Below the pieces are notes generated by a model. That model saw only the letters and a list, made by a program, of their open reading frames with translations. It was not told the origin of the DNA and made no database searches. Source: a virus. Taken from it: a DNA stretch of 40,870 nucleotides. The stretch is taken from the IMG/VR virus record IMGVR_UViG_3300031841_003028, positions 1 to 40,870 of that record, one strand, 5' to 3'. Both the position numbers and the translations under genes were made by a program. Below, one piece after another: positions 1 to 10,086 of the stretch (position 1 is the first letter of the stretch; every line of letters begins with the position of its first letter).

Positions 1-72
1 ACCACTTGAAACAATGGTTCTCTGATTTTTTACTACATCATTATCTTCATCAAATCTTTGAAATACTGACAT
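1..72 (-). CDS. Partial structural protein, N-terminus only
   Basis: An open frame starts at ATG 72 and runs off the left edge, giving only the first 24 residues (MSVFQRFDEDNDVVKNQRTI and a few more). A ribosome-binding site, GGGAGATTGAGG, lies just upstream, and the frame begins 13 bases after the stop of the 213-residue gene before it. The position, downstream of baseplate genes on the same strand, suggests another tail or baseplate component. The opening resembles those of tail proteins in marine T4-like phages, but too little is present to assign a family. Confidence 0.6.
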   Translation of the reverse strand, partial: MSVFQRFDEDNDVVKNQRTIVSSG

Positions 73-85
73 TCCTCAATCTCCC

Positions 86-727
86 TTAATTAGTTGAACT
101 ATTCACGGCTGTTTGAACTGAGATATTAGAAACCACACCAGTTCCAAGTCCTTGAATAGTTAAATTTGTTGTTATTGCCGAATTCAAACTCTTACCAATT
201 AGTTTTGCAGATTTTGCATTTATAGTTATTGATTTGGTTGAGTCTAATGGTGCTGTAAAGTTTATGGTTTGACCAGTATCTGGTTCTGTACCTGCTACTT
301 GTACTTCAAGAGTTGCTGCGTCACTATTATGTAGTGTGAATCTATATCCAACTTGGTCATCTAAAGTAGAATTATCAGTTGATGGTGTTATGATTGCAGT
401 TGTACCTGAATTTAAAGGTACTGGTGAAGTTGCACCAATGTTAATTTTTGGCATCTTTGTTGTATTTTTGTTCAAAGTAATAAGTTTGTATCTCATTATT
501 TGATTCTCATCTACGAAAGATTCTAATAGAGGCATGTTTTCAATCACTGCTCCATAATATGATGAACCATTAGGATGTGTTACATCCCAAAGATTATAAT
601 CAATCTCATCATCTGCTAATGCAAATTTCGTGATGTTAAATTCGTTCTGTCCTCTTGCTAAAAGTTCACGACCTTTTTTAGTAAGAACAGCATCTACCGT
701 TATACTTGTATTATCTAAAAATCCCAT
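86..727 (-). CDS. Predicted tail/baseplate structural protein (213 aa)
   Basis: No catalytic motif or transmembrane segment is seen. The first 80 residues are mixed charged and hydrophobic (MGFLDNTSITVDAVLTKKGR opens the protein). The remainder, from about residue 90, is rich in Thr, Ser, Asn and short beta-type stretches, as in phage fibre or baseplate decoration domains. An AGGAG site lies about 8 bases before the ATG. It sits at the downstream end of the baseplate gene run, 70 bases after the giant 1718-residue protein, so a virion structural role is inferred. Similar proteins with this N-terminus are, to my knowledge, found in the tail clusters of marine T4-like phages. The exact position in the virion cannot be told from sequence. 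Confidence 0.6.
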   Translation of the reverse strand: MGFLDNTSITVDAVLTKKGRELLARGQNEFNITKFALADDEIDYNLWDVTHPNGSSYYGAVIENMPLLESFVDENQIMRYKLITLNKNTTKMPKINIGATSPVPLNSGTTAIITPSTDNSTLDDQVGYRFTLHNSDAATLEVQVAGTEPDTGQTINFTAPLDSTKSITINAKSAKLIGKSLNSAITTNLTIQGLGTGVVSNISVQTAVNSSTN

Positions 728-797
728 TATTTTTACTCCTGTTGAATAGATATAACTTTACTATAGATAAATAGTGTTATACCTAATTTTTCTTAAA

Positions 798-3700
798 TTA
801 ATTTACTTTTAATTTTGAATCACCTGGTTCTTTTGTTATAAGTTGTGTTGGTGTTGTAGTTGTTGTTTCAACTGGTTCTCCACCATCAAATGTATTTGAT
901 GATACGGTTAATTGTCCACTTCCAAGACTTACACTACCAATAAATGGTGATTTACTTGAAGTAGGATGACTTGTTTGTCCATCATCTCTTGTTACTGAAC
1001 CACCAATAAATGACCTAAATAATCTTGTATCATAATAAACACTCTGATGTTCACTTGGTACAAATGAAGAACTATAATGTAGTCCTCTTGATGCACTCAA
1101 ACTTGATGAATAAAAGAATACTTTTTCTTGATTATGTTCTGCCAATCTTGAACCTGTTATTACTGGTTGTAATACTTCACCAAATGTTATACCTTCTCCA
1201 CCAAATGTTACACTTGCAGTTGCATAGTTGTAAGAGTGTGGTGTTTTTGCATCTATGACACCTAACTTAACTAATGTAGGTTCTCCCAATCCACCAAGTG
1301 AACCACTATTATCATGATAGACTGCATTCAATCCACTTTCATAATATTTTTGTTCACCACCTATATCAAAGTATGCATCATCTTTTGAACCACTAATAAA
1401 TCTTGTTACTGGTACACCATCTTCAAACTCATTTGCATTTTCAAAGTAACGATTATCAAACTCAGGTCTATCACCTATTACTTGTTTACTTCTTTCTAAA
1501 ATATTTGGTTCTATCAATACACCTGTAGTTGCCTTACTTCTTGCAGGAACCCAATTCTTTAATTGTGTAAATACACTTGGGTCATAGAATGTTAAAATTC
1601 TTAAATAATCAAAAAAGTTATTTGGACTTGAATATTTTTGAAAATATTCAGTTTGTAATCTTTTAAGACCTCTATAGTTTAATTTGTATTGGTCTCGTGG
1701 GTCACCGATATAATCATCAAAATTAAAGTCTGCAATACTATATAATATATCCTCATTAACAACATCAACTGGTGAAAAATAAATACCAACTTTCTCACTA
1801 TCTATTGGTGCAAAATCTTGTGATGATTTTTCTTTTCTTTCATCAGGTGATAAATTACCAATAATAGTACTATCTTCTACCCTAACTTTAGTTGCATTTC
1901 TTCTTGTAGGGCCAATGTTTGGTACTTTCAATTGTTCCTTATCAACTAAACTTCTAAATGTATTACTTGTAAATCCATTTACTGAACCTGTTGTATCCAT
2001 TTGTGATGTTACGAAATAGTTTTGTCTATTACTAACACTACTAACAAATGAAGTTGATGATAAATTAACATTATTATCAAGTGGATATCTTACTAACAAG
2101 TCGTGGTATGAAGAACTATATGAATTACCATTATAAGCTCTTGGTGCCCTAACATGATTATCAAATACACTTTGTGATAATGGTTCTGACCATAGACGAT
2201 ACTCCATTAATGAACCACTATATCTTGAACCGAAGTTTGTATTTTGTCCACCAAGATAAACAAATTTTGAACCAACACTACCTGTAAATGCAGCATTGAT
2301 TGCACTACTACTTGCGTGTCCGATACCAGTTGTTAAACTTGAACTTGTTTGGAACTTAATTTTTTCTCTTGTTGAGTCATATTGTTTTGTAGTTAATTCA
2401 TATTTTACATTTCTTGTGATTAAATCATCAGTCATTTGTGCACCACTTGCACTTACTCGTGTTAACATCACACTCCACATCTCATCATTATAGAATGGTA
2501 AGAGTGAAGAAGTTATACCATAAACTCCTGTTGATGCACTAACACTAAATTTTAAATACCCATAATCATCTGTAGTACCATTGTCTTTTAAATGTATTGC
2601 CCAATCATTTTCTTTTTGTGCAATCACCATACTACCAGAACTTCCTACACTATTTGGTGTTCTAAATCTTAATTCTAAAGCTTGTGGATATTGACTATTT
2701 AAATCGGTTGTCCATAAACTTTTTACATATTGTGAACTATGAAAATCTAATGCATATGTAAATTTTCTTTTTACTTCATAACTTACTCGTTCTTGATTAT
2801 CAGGCCCACCATATTCTCTAACTCTTAATATAGAACTTGGAATACCATAACAATTTAAAATCCCTTTTAAACATCTGACACTACCTTTTGACTTGATAAA
2901 GAATGGAATGTTATTTAATAATCGTTTCCATATTTCTTCCGTTACTTCTTCTTGTGGTGTTTCATACTTTGTGGAACCATCAGGATTTTTACCCTCAAGA
3001 TATTCAGGTAATATCAATAAGTCATTACCATTTGTAAGTTCCAATCCAAGTGATTTCGCAAACTCTGATGCAATGTCTTTACTTATACCCTCTGAAACAT
3101 TAGGTGAAAGATTATTAACATCTGTAAAGTGTTTTGTATATGTCCATATCTCATCAAATTGTTGACCAGTCATATCCATAAATTCTATAAATGTATTGTT
3201 CATCGTATCATCTTTAACATGCATAGGTAAATTATTACCAAGTCTATCATTATTAGTAGAATCGTAAGTTGACGCAGACAATATCATATTGTCAAACCAA
3301 TTACTTACTTCAGAACCACTTGAATGATAAAGTACATATGGTTTAGAACTATTTTGTTTAGGCCAACTATTTTCATGATATTGTCCAGCCGATGAACTTA
3401 CATAAGATGAACTTTCAAAATACATATAATGTTCAAATGGGTCAAAGGAATTAATTACTCTTGCTCTTTTATCTTCATTTGATTGTATGTCACTTAGTGA
3501 ACCTGTTAGACTTACCAATGATGAACTTGTTTCACTATATGTTTCTATATACTCAATTTTTTTCTTAAAATTTCTTAATCTTCTCTCTGCACTTGAGTAA
3601 TGTATGAAATTACCAAATCCAATATCATCAGATTCTAAATTTAAATCTACTGATGTTCTATTAAACTCTGTATTAACTTGTACATCTAATAAACTACCAC

Positions 3701-5954
3701 TTACTAATTTTCTTTCAATATCTTTATTAAGTTGGTTGTCACTTCCTAATAATGTGTTATGTGTTTCAAATCTTGTTGACCTAAAATTAATTGGATTATC
3801 AACTGAATTTAAATTAGGTAATTGTAAAAATAAACCATCTGGTTCTTCATCTATAAATGGTATTAATCTAACCACCTCAACATGAGATGGTAATCTTTTT
3901 TCTACAAAATATACTTTGTCTAATTCTTCTTTGTCACCTGCCAATGGTAGTTTTAATTTAAATACTCTTTTTGAATCTTGAGTTTCAAAGAAGTTTTTAT
4001 TTTCATTTGTGATTAAATAATAATCATCATCACAAACCATATAGGTTTTAAATCTTTCTATATTATTTTTCTCATATAAAACATTCCATCCATACCAATC
4101 AGTATCTCTACCACTTGGGCCATCATGACCAACATTATCTGCAGCATCTTGATATGATATACTTACTCTTACTTTATTATAATCAAGAACCTCTGTAATT
4201 GTTGCAACATAATCAAAGTGAAATGTTTCATTTTCAAATCTTTCAACCCAACTTTCAACAACACGAGTTTCGTACTCTATTGTTTCTTCCTCTTCAGGTG
4301 AAATAGGTAATGGTGTTTGTCTAATGAATTCTTCTAATGCAGGTAACTCTGCATGTAATACCACCTCTTCTTTAATGTCTGGTACAATAACTTCGTTTTG
4401 ATATATGTTGTTATTGTTTGCACCATATAAACCCCATCCATCTCCACCATCTATTAATCCACCTTGTGGTAAACCATTACCTGGTGTTAATGGGTCTGTA
4501 CCTTCTTCACCTAAATCTGCATTACCTGTTACATCAAAATCAATGTATGCAGGTCTGGCAGAACCTTGTCTACTTGCACGATATGGGTCAACATAACCAC
4601 TTGCTGCTCTTTGTTCTGCAAGTTGTTGTGCTCTTTTTGACTGACCCATTCTAAATCTATTTCTGTCTTCAAGAAATCTTTCTTGCCAATGTTTAGTCTC
4701 AGTAGTCTTCCATTTACCAAGAGTCGCTGCAACTATATTGTTTGCAAAAATTGTGTGGTCTTTATCTAATACTAAGTTCCACACTTTAAAAGGTGGTTTC
4801 TGATAATATACTTTACCAATCTCTCTTGACATGAACCAACCATCTTTTGTTCTGATAGGATGGTGGTCGGTAACGATAAGGTTTTTATATTTAACCATCA
4901 AGTCACCAAAACCTCTTTCACTCTTTATGACTTTCTTAACTCTTGCAACACCTTTATCTGTTCTGACTTTCATACCAATCTTCATCATCTTGATTGGAAC
5001 TTGTCTACCACTACTTAATGTTACTTTTGTATTAGGATGAAAACAAACTCCATCGTAATCAAACATACCACCATAATCCTCATCTTCTTCATCAGGTAGG
5101 TCTGGTGGTGGTGGGTCTGGTTCAGGTGGTAACTCATCATAAATTGGTGGAGGTGGAGGCGGGTCTGGAATACTATCATCTAAACTATGAGTAATCTCAA
5201 CAGGAACCTCTATCGTTTCTACCACACTTTCAAGATATTGTCTTGTTATTGTTTTTTCAAATATTCTTGGTAATCTAATTTCACCACCAACCATATTTTG
5301 TGTAAACCCTCTATCATTATCTTGTAGGTTTGCAACTAATATTCCTGGTTCATTTTCATCAAACTTAATAGAACCATTTGCTCCACTACCTGCAGTAAGA
5401 AATGGTTGAAACTTTACAATAGAATTCATCTCTCTAAAGTTTTTATGATATGTTTGGTTTTTAAAATCTTGTGTTTTAACTACGATTTCTGTTCTATCAC
5501 CACTAATCTTATCAAGTGAATATTTTAAATCTCGTATAAATAATTCTTTTGGTGGATTATCTGCAAGTGATTGAGCAGATGCATTTGGTGGTGGGGCAGT
5601 ATAATATCTTGTTTCACCATTTACATTTTTTGTGACAACTTTACCTGCATATAATTCACCATCACCATTTACCATTACTAAATGGTCTCTACCTGCTAAC
5701 TTTCTTAGAAATCTATATTGTACAATATATTCACCATCCGATAATCCATTATCTCTTAGATGTTGACCAACATTTAAATCTAAAAACCCTTCAGTATTTA
5801 CATCAGGATTAAACTTATCTGTGAGCACAAGTTCATCATTTTGGAAAACTTCTAAAACTATATAGTCTTTACTATCTCTTCCAAAACTACTATATACCCT
5901 TTCAGGTTTATAATATTGTTCTCTCTCTTGATTATTAAATCCGTATTCTGCCAT
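798..5954 (-). CDS. Giant tail/baseplate protein with embedded Hint domain and LamG-like domain (1718 aa)
   Basis: Domains visible in order: an N-terminal beta-rich region (1-250); a proline-rich acidic linker (about 255-300, with a run of six prolines); a Hint domain (about 304-407); a low-complexity Gly/Arg segment; long Ser/Tyr-rich structural regions; and a LamG/concanavalin-like fold (about 1085-1300). The Hint domain opens with Cys304 (CFHPNTKVTL), carries a TDHHPI block B equivalent to the TxxH motif, and ends in HTIFANNIV near Asn406. It has no room for a homing endonuclease. An intein needs His-Asn followed by Cys, Ser or Thr; here the end is Asn-Asn-Ile, so full splicing looks unlikely while N-terminal cleavage at Cys304 is possible. 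The gene lies directly downstream of baseplate wedge genes; tail or host-contact function is inferred. Confidence 0.75.
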   Translation of the reverse strand: MAEYGFNNQEREQYYKPERVYSSFGRDSKDYIVLEVFQNDELVLTDKFNPDVNTEGFLDLNVGQHLRDNGLSDGEYIVQYRFLRKLAGRDHLVMVNGDGELYAGKVVTKNVNGETRYYTAPPPNASAQSLADNPPKELFIRDLKYSLDKISGDRTEIVVKTQDFKNQTYHKNFREMNSIVKFQPFLTAGSGANGSIKFDENEPGILVANLQDNDRGFTQNMVGGEIRLPRIFEKTITRQYLESVVETIEVPVEITHSLDDSIPDPPPPPPIYDELPPEPDPPPPDLPDEEDEDYGGMFDYDGVCFHPNTKVTLSSGRQVPIKMMKIGMKVRTDKGVARVKKVIKSERGFGDLMVKYKNLIVTDHHPIRTKDGWFMSREIGKVYYQKPPFKVWNLVLDKDHTIFANNIVAATLGKWKTTETKHWQERFLEDRNRFRMGQSKRAQQLAEQRAASGYVDPYRASRQGSARPAYIDFDVTGNADLGEEGTDPLTPGNGLPQGGLIDGGDGWGLYGANNNNIYQNEVIVPDIKEEVVLHAELPALEEFIRQTPLPISPEEEETIEYETRVVESWVERFENETFHFDYVATITEVLDYNKVRVSISYQDAADNVGHDGPSGRDTDWYGWNVLYEKNNIERFKTYMVCDDDYYLITNENKNFFETQDSKRVFKLKLPLAGDKEELDKVYFVEKRLPSHVEVVRLIPFIDEEPDGLFLQLPNLNSVDNPINFRSTRFETHNTLLGSDNQLNKDIERKLVSGSLLDVQVNTEFNRTSVDLNLESDDIGFGNFIHYSSAERRLRNFKKKIEYIETYSETSSSLVSLTGSLSDIQSNEDKRARVINSFDPFEHYMYFESSSYVSSSAGQYHENSWPKQNSSKPYVLYHSSGSEVSNWFDNMILSASTYDSTNNDRLGNNLPMHVKDDTMNNTFIEFMDMTGQQFDEIWTYTKHFTDVNNLSPNVSEGISKDIASEFAKSLGLELTNGNDLLILPEYLEGKNPDGSTKYETPQEEVTEEIWKRLLNNIPFFIKSKGSVRCLKGILNCYGIPSSILRVREYGGPDNQERVSYEVKRKFTYALDFHSSQYVKSLWTTDLNSQYPQALELRFRTPNSVGSSGSMVIAQKENDWAIHLKDNGTTDDYGYLKFSVSASTGVYGITSSLLPFYNDEMWSVMLTRVSASGAQMTDDLITRNVKYELTTKQYDSTREKIKFQTSSSLTTGIGHASSSAINAAFTGSVGSKFVYLGGQNTNFGSRYSGSLMEYRLWSEPLSQSVFDNHVRAPRAYNGNSYSSSYHDLLVRYPLDNNVNLSSTSFVSSVSNRQNYFVTSQMDTTGSVNGFTSNTFRSLVDKEQLKVPNIGPTRRNATKVRVEDSTIIGNLSPDERKEKSSQDFAPIDSEKVGIYFSPVDVVNEDILYSIADFNFDDYIGDPRDQYKLNYRGLKRLQTEYFQKYSSPNNFFDYLRILTFYDPSVFTQLKNWVPARSKATTGVLIEPNILERSKQVIGDRPEFDNRYFENANEFEDGVPVTRFISGSKDDAYFDIGGEQKYYESGLNAVYHDNSGSLGGLGEPTLVKLGVIDAKTPHSYNYATASVTFGGEGITFGEVLQPVITGSRLAEHNQEKVFFYSSSLSASRGLHYSSSFVPSEHQSVYYDTRLFRSFIGGSVTRDDGQTSHPTSSKSPFIGSVSLGSGQLTVSSNTFDGGEPVETTTTTPTQLITKEPGDSKLKVN

Positions 5955-5962
5955 TACTTACC

Positions 5963-6475
5963 TTATTCTAAAACTATGTTATCTTTTAATGGAATTCTTG
6001 GTTGATAACCTGATGGTGCTTCAGGAGTACCAAAGGTATCATCTCTACCACCTATTGGTTCTTCATCAGGTTCTGGTAAATTAATTGGTGGATTAAACGA
6101 TACTTCAGGTCTTGGTTGTTTTTTCTTTCCATCTGTAGATGAATAAAAATTATTAAAATTATCAATGATAAATTCAGAAAATTCTCTTTCTTTATCTATT
6201 TCTGGTAACATATCATCATTAAAATATTGTTGTTGATTGATAACACGAACATTTTGATAAACTTGTTCAACTGCATTACCAAGATTGTCTGGGTCTTCAT
6301 AAGATAATATTATACCATTACCATCTCTTAATGGATTTGTTGCATCCCAAGACCCACTTATTTTCATAAGTTCTCTATTGGTTTGTATTTCACGATTTAA
6401 GGCTATTCGTTCCTCATTAATAATTCTATCGTATAATTCGGAATTTAATACTGCCTCATCTTTTGTATATGGCAT
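5963..6475 (-). CDS. Hypothetical structural protein (170 aa)
   Basis: Not recognised. The N-terminal half is helical and charged (DEAVLNSELYDRIINEER). The C-terminal third is Pro/Glu/Asp-rich with low complexity (about 115-165), so it is probably a flexible tail. It has no signal peptide or membrane segment. It is packed two bases after the 391-residue beta-rich protein and eight bases before the giant Hint protein, so the three are almost certainly co-transcribed. A small adaptor or linker in the baseplate or fibre is a reasonable guess from position alone. Confidence 0.55.
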   Translation of the reverse strand: MPYTKDEAVLNSELYDRIINEERIALNREIQTNRELMKISGSWDATNPLRDGNGIILSYEDPDNLGNAVEQVYQNVRVINQQQYFNDDMLPEIDKEREFSEFIIDNFNNFYSSTDGKKKQPRPEVSFNPPINLPEPDEEPIGGRDDTFGTPEAPSGYQPRIPLKDNIVLE

Positions 6476-6477
6476 TG

Positions 6478-7653
6478 TTATCTCTCAATGTTTCTTACAA
6501 CCTTAAATGACCATGCTGGGTCACTATAGTAATTTATCAATTCATCTGTGGTTCCACTACCACTAACTACTTTAAGATGTATGTCATAATGTCTTTCTGA
6601 TTGGAAACTATCCATTCTTAAATTAAAGTAATTACCAGTACCATCACAACTAACAATTGAACCTGTACCAAATGGTACTATTGTTTCTTCAGTTACAGAA
6701 TCTTTAATTGAATAGAAAGTTGAACCACTTGGTAATGTTCGTACGGTAAGACCTTCAGGTGTTGTACCAAACACTCTATCATTGTATCTTGGTCTACCAA
6801 CTAATCTAAATCTTGATATTGATTTTTCTAAATATTCCTCTCGTATACCTTTAAAATAAATTACGGTATCGTCTAATGCACTACCTGTAAGTTGTGCTAA
6901 ACTTCCTGTTGTCCACTTTGAATCATCCCAAACAACTTCTAATGATGGTGGATAAATTGTATGTGTTTCTCTTGAAAAGAATTGTAGTGTACCAAGTCGT
7001 GAAGTTCCACCTTCATCTGAGGTAGTATCACCACTATATGAATAAGTTGTTCCATATGAACCTGTAGATTCTCTCTTAATTATAAATCCATTATTTGGAT
7101 AAATAGAACTTGAAAAAATATGATTTCTAACCAAATCAGTTACATCAAATCTAACATCTCGTTTATCATAAGTTAAACCAAAAGACCCACTTATGTTATA
7201 TTGTGAATAAGAATCTTGTGAACCACTAAACCAAGAACCACCATCTGTCAAGAGTGAACCTGTCACCCATGGTAATTTTTGGTCTTGGTCTCTGTATTGA
7301 TATGATGCACCATTTGTAGTTATAGGACTATCAAACTTTTTACCAGTTCCTGATTTCCAACTTCCACTAACCATATAGATAACAAGGTTTTGTTCTGCCT
7401 CTATATCTTTTGAACCTGCATCATATAAATTTAAATAAAATTTTGCATCTGTAGGTATCTTACCATCTTGAATTGACTTAGATACATACGAGTAGTCTGC
7501 ACTTAATAATATACGAGATACATTTATTGTACTACCATCTGAACTTACTTCTTTTACAACTTCTAATATTTCATCATGACCAGCATTTAACGATGATGTT
7601 GTACCACCTGAATAAATTGTTGTGTCTCTGTTTATGTATTCAAAATAATGCAT
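6478..7653 (-). CDS. Beta-rich tail protein with DNRLRE-like domain (391 aa)
   Basis: The protein is dominated by Ser, Gly, Thr and Tyr beta-strand sequence. The central part has the pattern of DNRLRE-type carbohydrate-binding modules: a strand RDVRFDVTDLVRNHI (about 168-182), followed by a glycine/serine-rich sheet and IKRESTGS. This family is often attached to secreted or fibre proteins that contact glycans. It overlaps the last base of the gp6 gene (start and stop share position 7653) and precedes two further structural genes. A role as a baseplate-attached fibre or receptor-contact protein is inferred. The domain call is by pattern only and should be regarded as tentative. Confidence 0.6.
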   Translation of the reverse strand: MHYFEYINRDTTIYSGGTTSSLNAGHDEILEVVKEVSSDGSTINVSRILLSADYSYVSKSIQDGKIPTDAKFYLNLYDAGSKDIEAEQNLVIYMVSGSWKSGTGKKFDSPITTNGASYQYRDQDQKLPWVTGSLLTDGGSWFSGSQDSYSQYNISGSFGLTYDKRDVRFDVTDLVRNHIFSSSIYPNNGFIIKRESTGSYGTTYSYSGDTTSDEGGTSRLGTLQFFSRETHTIYPPSLEVVWDDSKWTTGSLAQLTGSALDDTVIYFKGIREEYLEKSISRFRLVGRPRYNDRVFGTTPEGLTVRTLPSGSTFYSIKDSVTEETIVPFGTGSIVSCDGTGNYFNLRMDSFQSERHYDIHLKVVSGSGTTDELINYYSDPAWSFKVVRNIER

Positions 7654-9626
7654 TAAAAGTCTCCTACTACTCTACCCTCAATATCTGTATTGGGTAGTTT
7701 GACCTCAAAACAACTTGGGTCTAATGATGGATAAAGAACACCATCTCGTAGTGCAGATTGTATATCGTATATGTTTCCACTATATCCTTCTGCAACTACA
7801 TGTTTGTTTTCAATTACAATTATATCTTTATTTGGATTATTGTCTTCAGGTGGAACTAAACTTGCCACACCTTCTACCAATGAAATCTGATATGCAATAT
7901 CACTCAAGACAATCGGTTGACCTATTTGCCATTTTTGTATATCAAAGTATTCTTTAACTTTTTGGATTGCCTTAAATAATACATCATTTTTGTTATAATT
8001 TCTTTTTGTAATAATACTAAATTTTACACCAATGTTTATAATATATGCATTTTTAATATTGATTGCATCTGTTACCATTCTGTATTGTGAAAGGTAAGTT
8101 CTTAAATTTTCTTTTACTGCTCTATTAATTGGTGTTAGTTTTCTATCTACATCATATCCAAGAACATACATGTTTAGTGCCAATGGATTATCTGCAGTAC
8201 TTACATTTTCATTTTCTACAACTTTACCTGTTACACTATCTACATATGTTTCTGTTTTCTTTTCTAATTGTTCATCTTGAACTACAAATGCCTTTGCAAT
8301 ATTACCATACTTCTGTGGTAATGAATAAACACGAGTAATGTAATCTTTTTGTGTTACTGCACGACCTTGAGCATTATGGTTAGCTGCCGCATTGAGACGA
8401 ATTTGTTGTAATGATTCTTCACCACTACCACCACTTGCAGGATTTGGATTAGTAAACGATAAACTCTGTTCTGACTCTCCTACTTTCGTACTATCAAGTC
8501 CTTCTGAGTTTATAGTAAATACAACATCATTTTGATTTTGTATTGTATTTGACCTTACATTATGTTCAACTGCTCCACCATAATTATAAGTTACGGTAAG
8601 TGTTGTATTACTTGGTGCCAAACCAAATGTCTTTGTTTTTAAAAAGTTACTTGGGTCAAATGTAGCATCTATTTTAGATACACCAGTTGCCAAAGATGAA
8701 CCTACATTATCTGGATTTGGAATTATTTCCTCGTCAGGATTATCACTAACACCTGAACCAAATAGTATTTCTGTTTTTAAATCTTCACCTCTAACATGTG
8801 TTGCAAATCTTCTTGATGTTTTAATAAGTTTTAACAAATACGGTGTATCATTGAAGAATTGTGCAAGTGCTGGGTCATTGTCTGTATTATTTTCTTCATC
8901 TTCAAATACGGTGTCTTGTGCTAAGAAAGGAACATGATACCATTTGTTACCATTACTATCTGTTACAGAAATAACCTCAGTAACATTAGGTTCTGATAAA
9001 ACTATCTTATCAAACTTAACAGCGTTTGAAAATGTAAATGTTTCTGATTTTCTTGTTCCACTTTTTGAACCTATAGTTTTTGTTAATTTAAATTTTTCTG
9101 GTATAGTACCTGATGATGGTTGAACTATTTCAACTTTCATTGGGTCTAACGAACTTGATACTTTAAAATTAACTGAATCTTGTAAAGTAAATGTAGTACC
9201 ATTGTTTGAACTTAAGATAGCATTCTCAGTTATTATACCTGCGTATTTTAAATCAGGTGCATAACTATCACCATTTGTTCTAGCCGGTACGGTTTGTGAT
9301 ACTTCTATTTTTGCACTTGCAGGTGAAGAAGTTTTAGGTGTATATCCCATTGATTGTGCAATCTCATAAATATTTTTTTTCTCTTCTGCCTGTAATATTA
9401 ATGTTTCCCTAAACTGATTATCTATATAAAAGTTAAGTACATCACCAACATATGCTGCCATCTCAATAAACATCATACCAGGGTCTGCCTCATTAAAATC
9501 ATTATATGTGTTTGGAAAATATGATTTTGCAAACTCTATGATATTTTGTCTAATGGAAGAAAAGTCTCTACCGAGATAATTTACTTCTTTTGAAATTGTT
9601 TTTTTATTTGTCCCATAGTCTGGCAT
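7653..9626 (-). CDS. 6: Baseplate wedge protein, T4 gp6 type (657 aa)
   Basis: Length (657) is close to T4 gp6 (660). The N-terminus NYLGRDFSSIRQNIIEFAKS, then FPNTYNDFNEADPGMMFIEM and DVLNFYIDNQFRETLIL, is the conserved hallmark of the gp6/baseplate J family. The C-terminal region around 400-600 includes the shared R-x-D-Y element QKDYITRVYSLPQKYGNIAK. In T4, gp6 dimers form the inner ring of the baseplate and join the wedges, and the ring changes shape on infection. Context agrees: the gp25-like wedge gene lies immediately upstream. An AAGGGAAG site lies 6-7 bases before the ATG. Confidence 0.93.
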   Translation of the reverse strand: MPDYGTNKKTISKEVNYLGRDFSSIRQNIIEFAKSYFPNTYNDFNEADPGMMFIEMAAYVGDVLNFYIDNQFRETLILQAEEKKNIYEIAQSMGYTPKTSSPASAKIEVSQTVPARTNGDSYAPDLKYAGIITENAILSSNNGTTFTLQDSVNFKVSSSLDPMKVEIVQPSSGTIPEKFKLTKTIGSKSGTRKSETFTFSNAVKFDKIVLSEPNVTEVISVTDSNGNKWYHVPFLAQDTVFEDEENNTDNDPALAQFFNDTPYLLKLIKTSRRFATHVRGEDLKTEILFGSGVSDNPDEEIIPNPDNVGSSLATGVSKIDATFDPSNFLKTKTFGLAPSNTTLTVTYNYGGAVEHNVRSNTIQNQNDVVFTINSEGLDSTKVGESEQSLSFTNPNPASGGSGEESLQQIRLNAAANHNAQGRAVTQKDYITRVYSLPQKYGNIAKAFVVQDEQLEKKTETYVDSVTGKVVENENVSTADNPLALNMYVLGYDVDRKLTPINRAVKENLRTYLSQYRMVTDAINIKNAYIINIGVKFSIITKRNYNKNDVLFKAIQKVKEYFDIQKWQIGQPIVLSDIAYQISLVEGVASLVPPEDNNPNKDIIVIENKHVVAEGYSGNIYDIQSALRDGVLYPSLDPSCFEVKLPNTDIEGRVVGDF

Positions 9627-9627
9627 T

Positions 9628-10083
9628 TTAACTTCCCTTATTTATCGGTGCTTCTTGTGTAAACTCTTCCGATGCAAACTGACCAAAATTAAATGTAATG
9701 GTCTGTAAAGATTCTTTATCAGTTTGTATTGTATATTCTAATTGAACCAATACAGCATTTTGATTTCTTTCGTCACTCCTAACGATTATTTCATTAACAA
9801 TAACATATGGTAACCATCTTTCTATTGCATCAGTAATTGCAACTTCAATCCTATCTTCTAAGTCTGGAGTATATTGTTCAAAAATTAATCTTGTTAAATC
9901 ACTACCAAACTCTGGTTGAAATACTCGTTCACCTTTTGTGGTTAATAATAAGTTTCTAAGATTTGATTTAGTTTGTTGTAAAAGAGTTTTACTTTGTTCA
10001 AAAGTAGAGAACGCAGTTAAGTCTAATGGAAATGTTAAACCTACAAACTTATCAGGATTTTTATCTGTTTCTCTTACACTCAT
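9628..10083 (-). CDS. 25: Baseplate wedge protein, gp25/W family (151 aa)
   Basis: The protein matches the GPW_gp25 family in length and pattern: a short N-terminal strand (VGLTFPLD), a helix, LLLTTKGERVFQPEFGSDLT at about 46-65, the helix DRIEVAITDAIERWLPYV, and a C-terminal paired-strand region ending in TITFNF. In contractile-tail phages this small protein interacts with gp6 and the sheath initiator at the centre of each wedge. It is one base from the gp6 gene and four from a small helical protein upstream, in an order typical of T4-like baseplate clusters. Confidence 0.93.
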   Translation of the reverse strand: MSVRETDKNPDKFVGLTFPLDLTAFSTFEQSKTLLQQTKSNLRNLLLTTKGERVFQPEFGSDLTRLIFEQYTPDLEDRIEVAITDAIERWLPYVIVNEIIVRSDERNQNAVLVQLEYTIQTDKESLQTITFNFGQFASEEFTQEAPINKGS

Positions 10084-10086
10084 TTA

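Noticed and set aside
4735-5045. A full splicing intein in the giant protein
   Set aside because: The end lacks His before Asn and a Cys, Ser or Thr after it, and there is no endonuclease region, so the call is limited to a Hint domain.
798-5954. Plus-strand open frames of 60-110 codons across the giant tail gene and other long minus-strand genes
   Set aside because: They are reverse-frame shadows with leucine- or histidine-rich, low-complexity translations and no ribosome-binding site.
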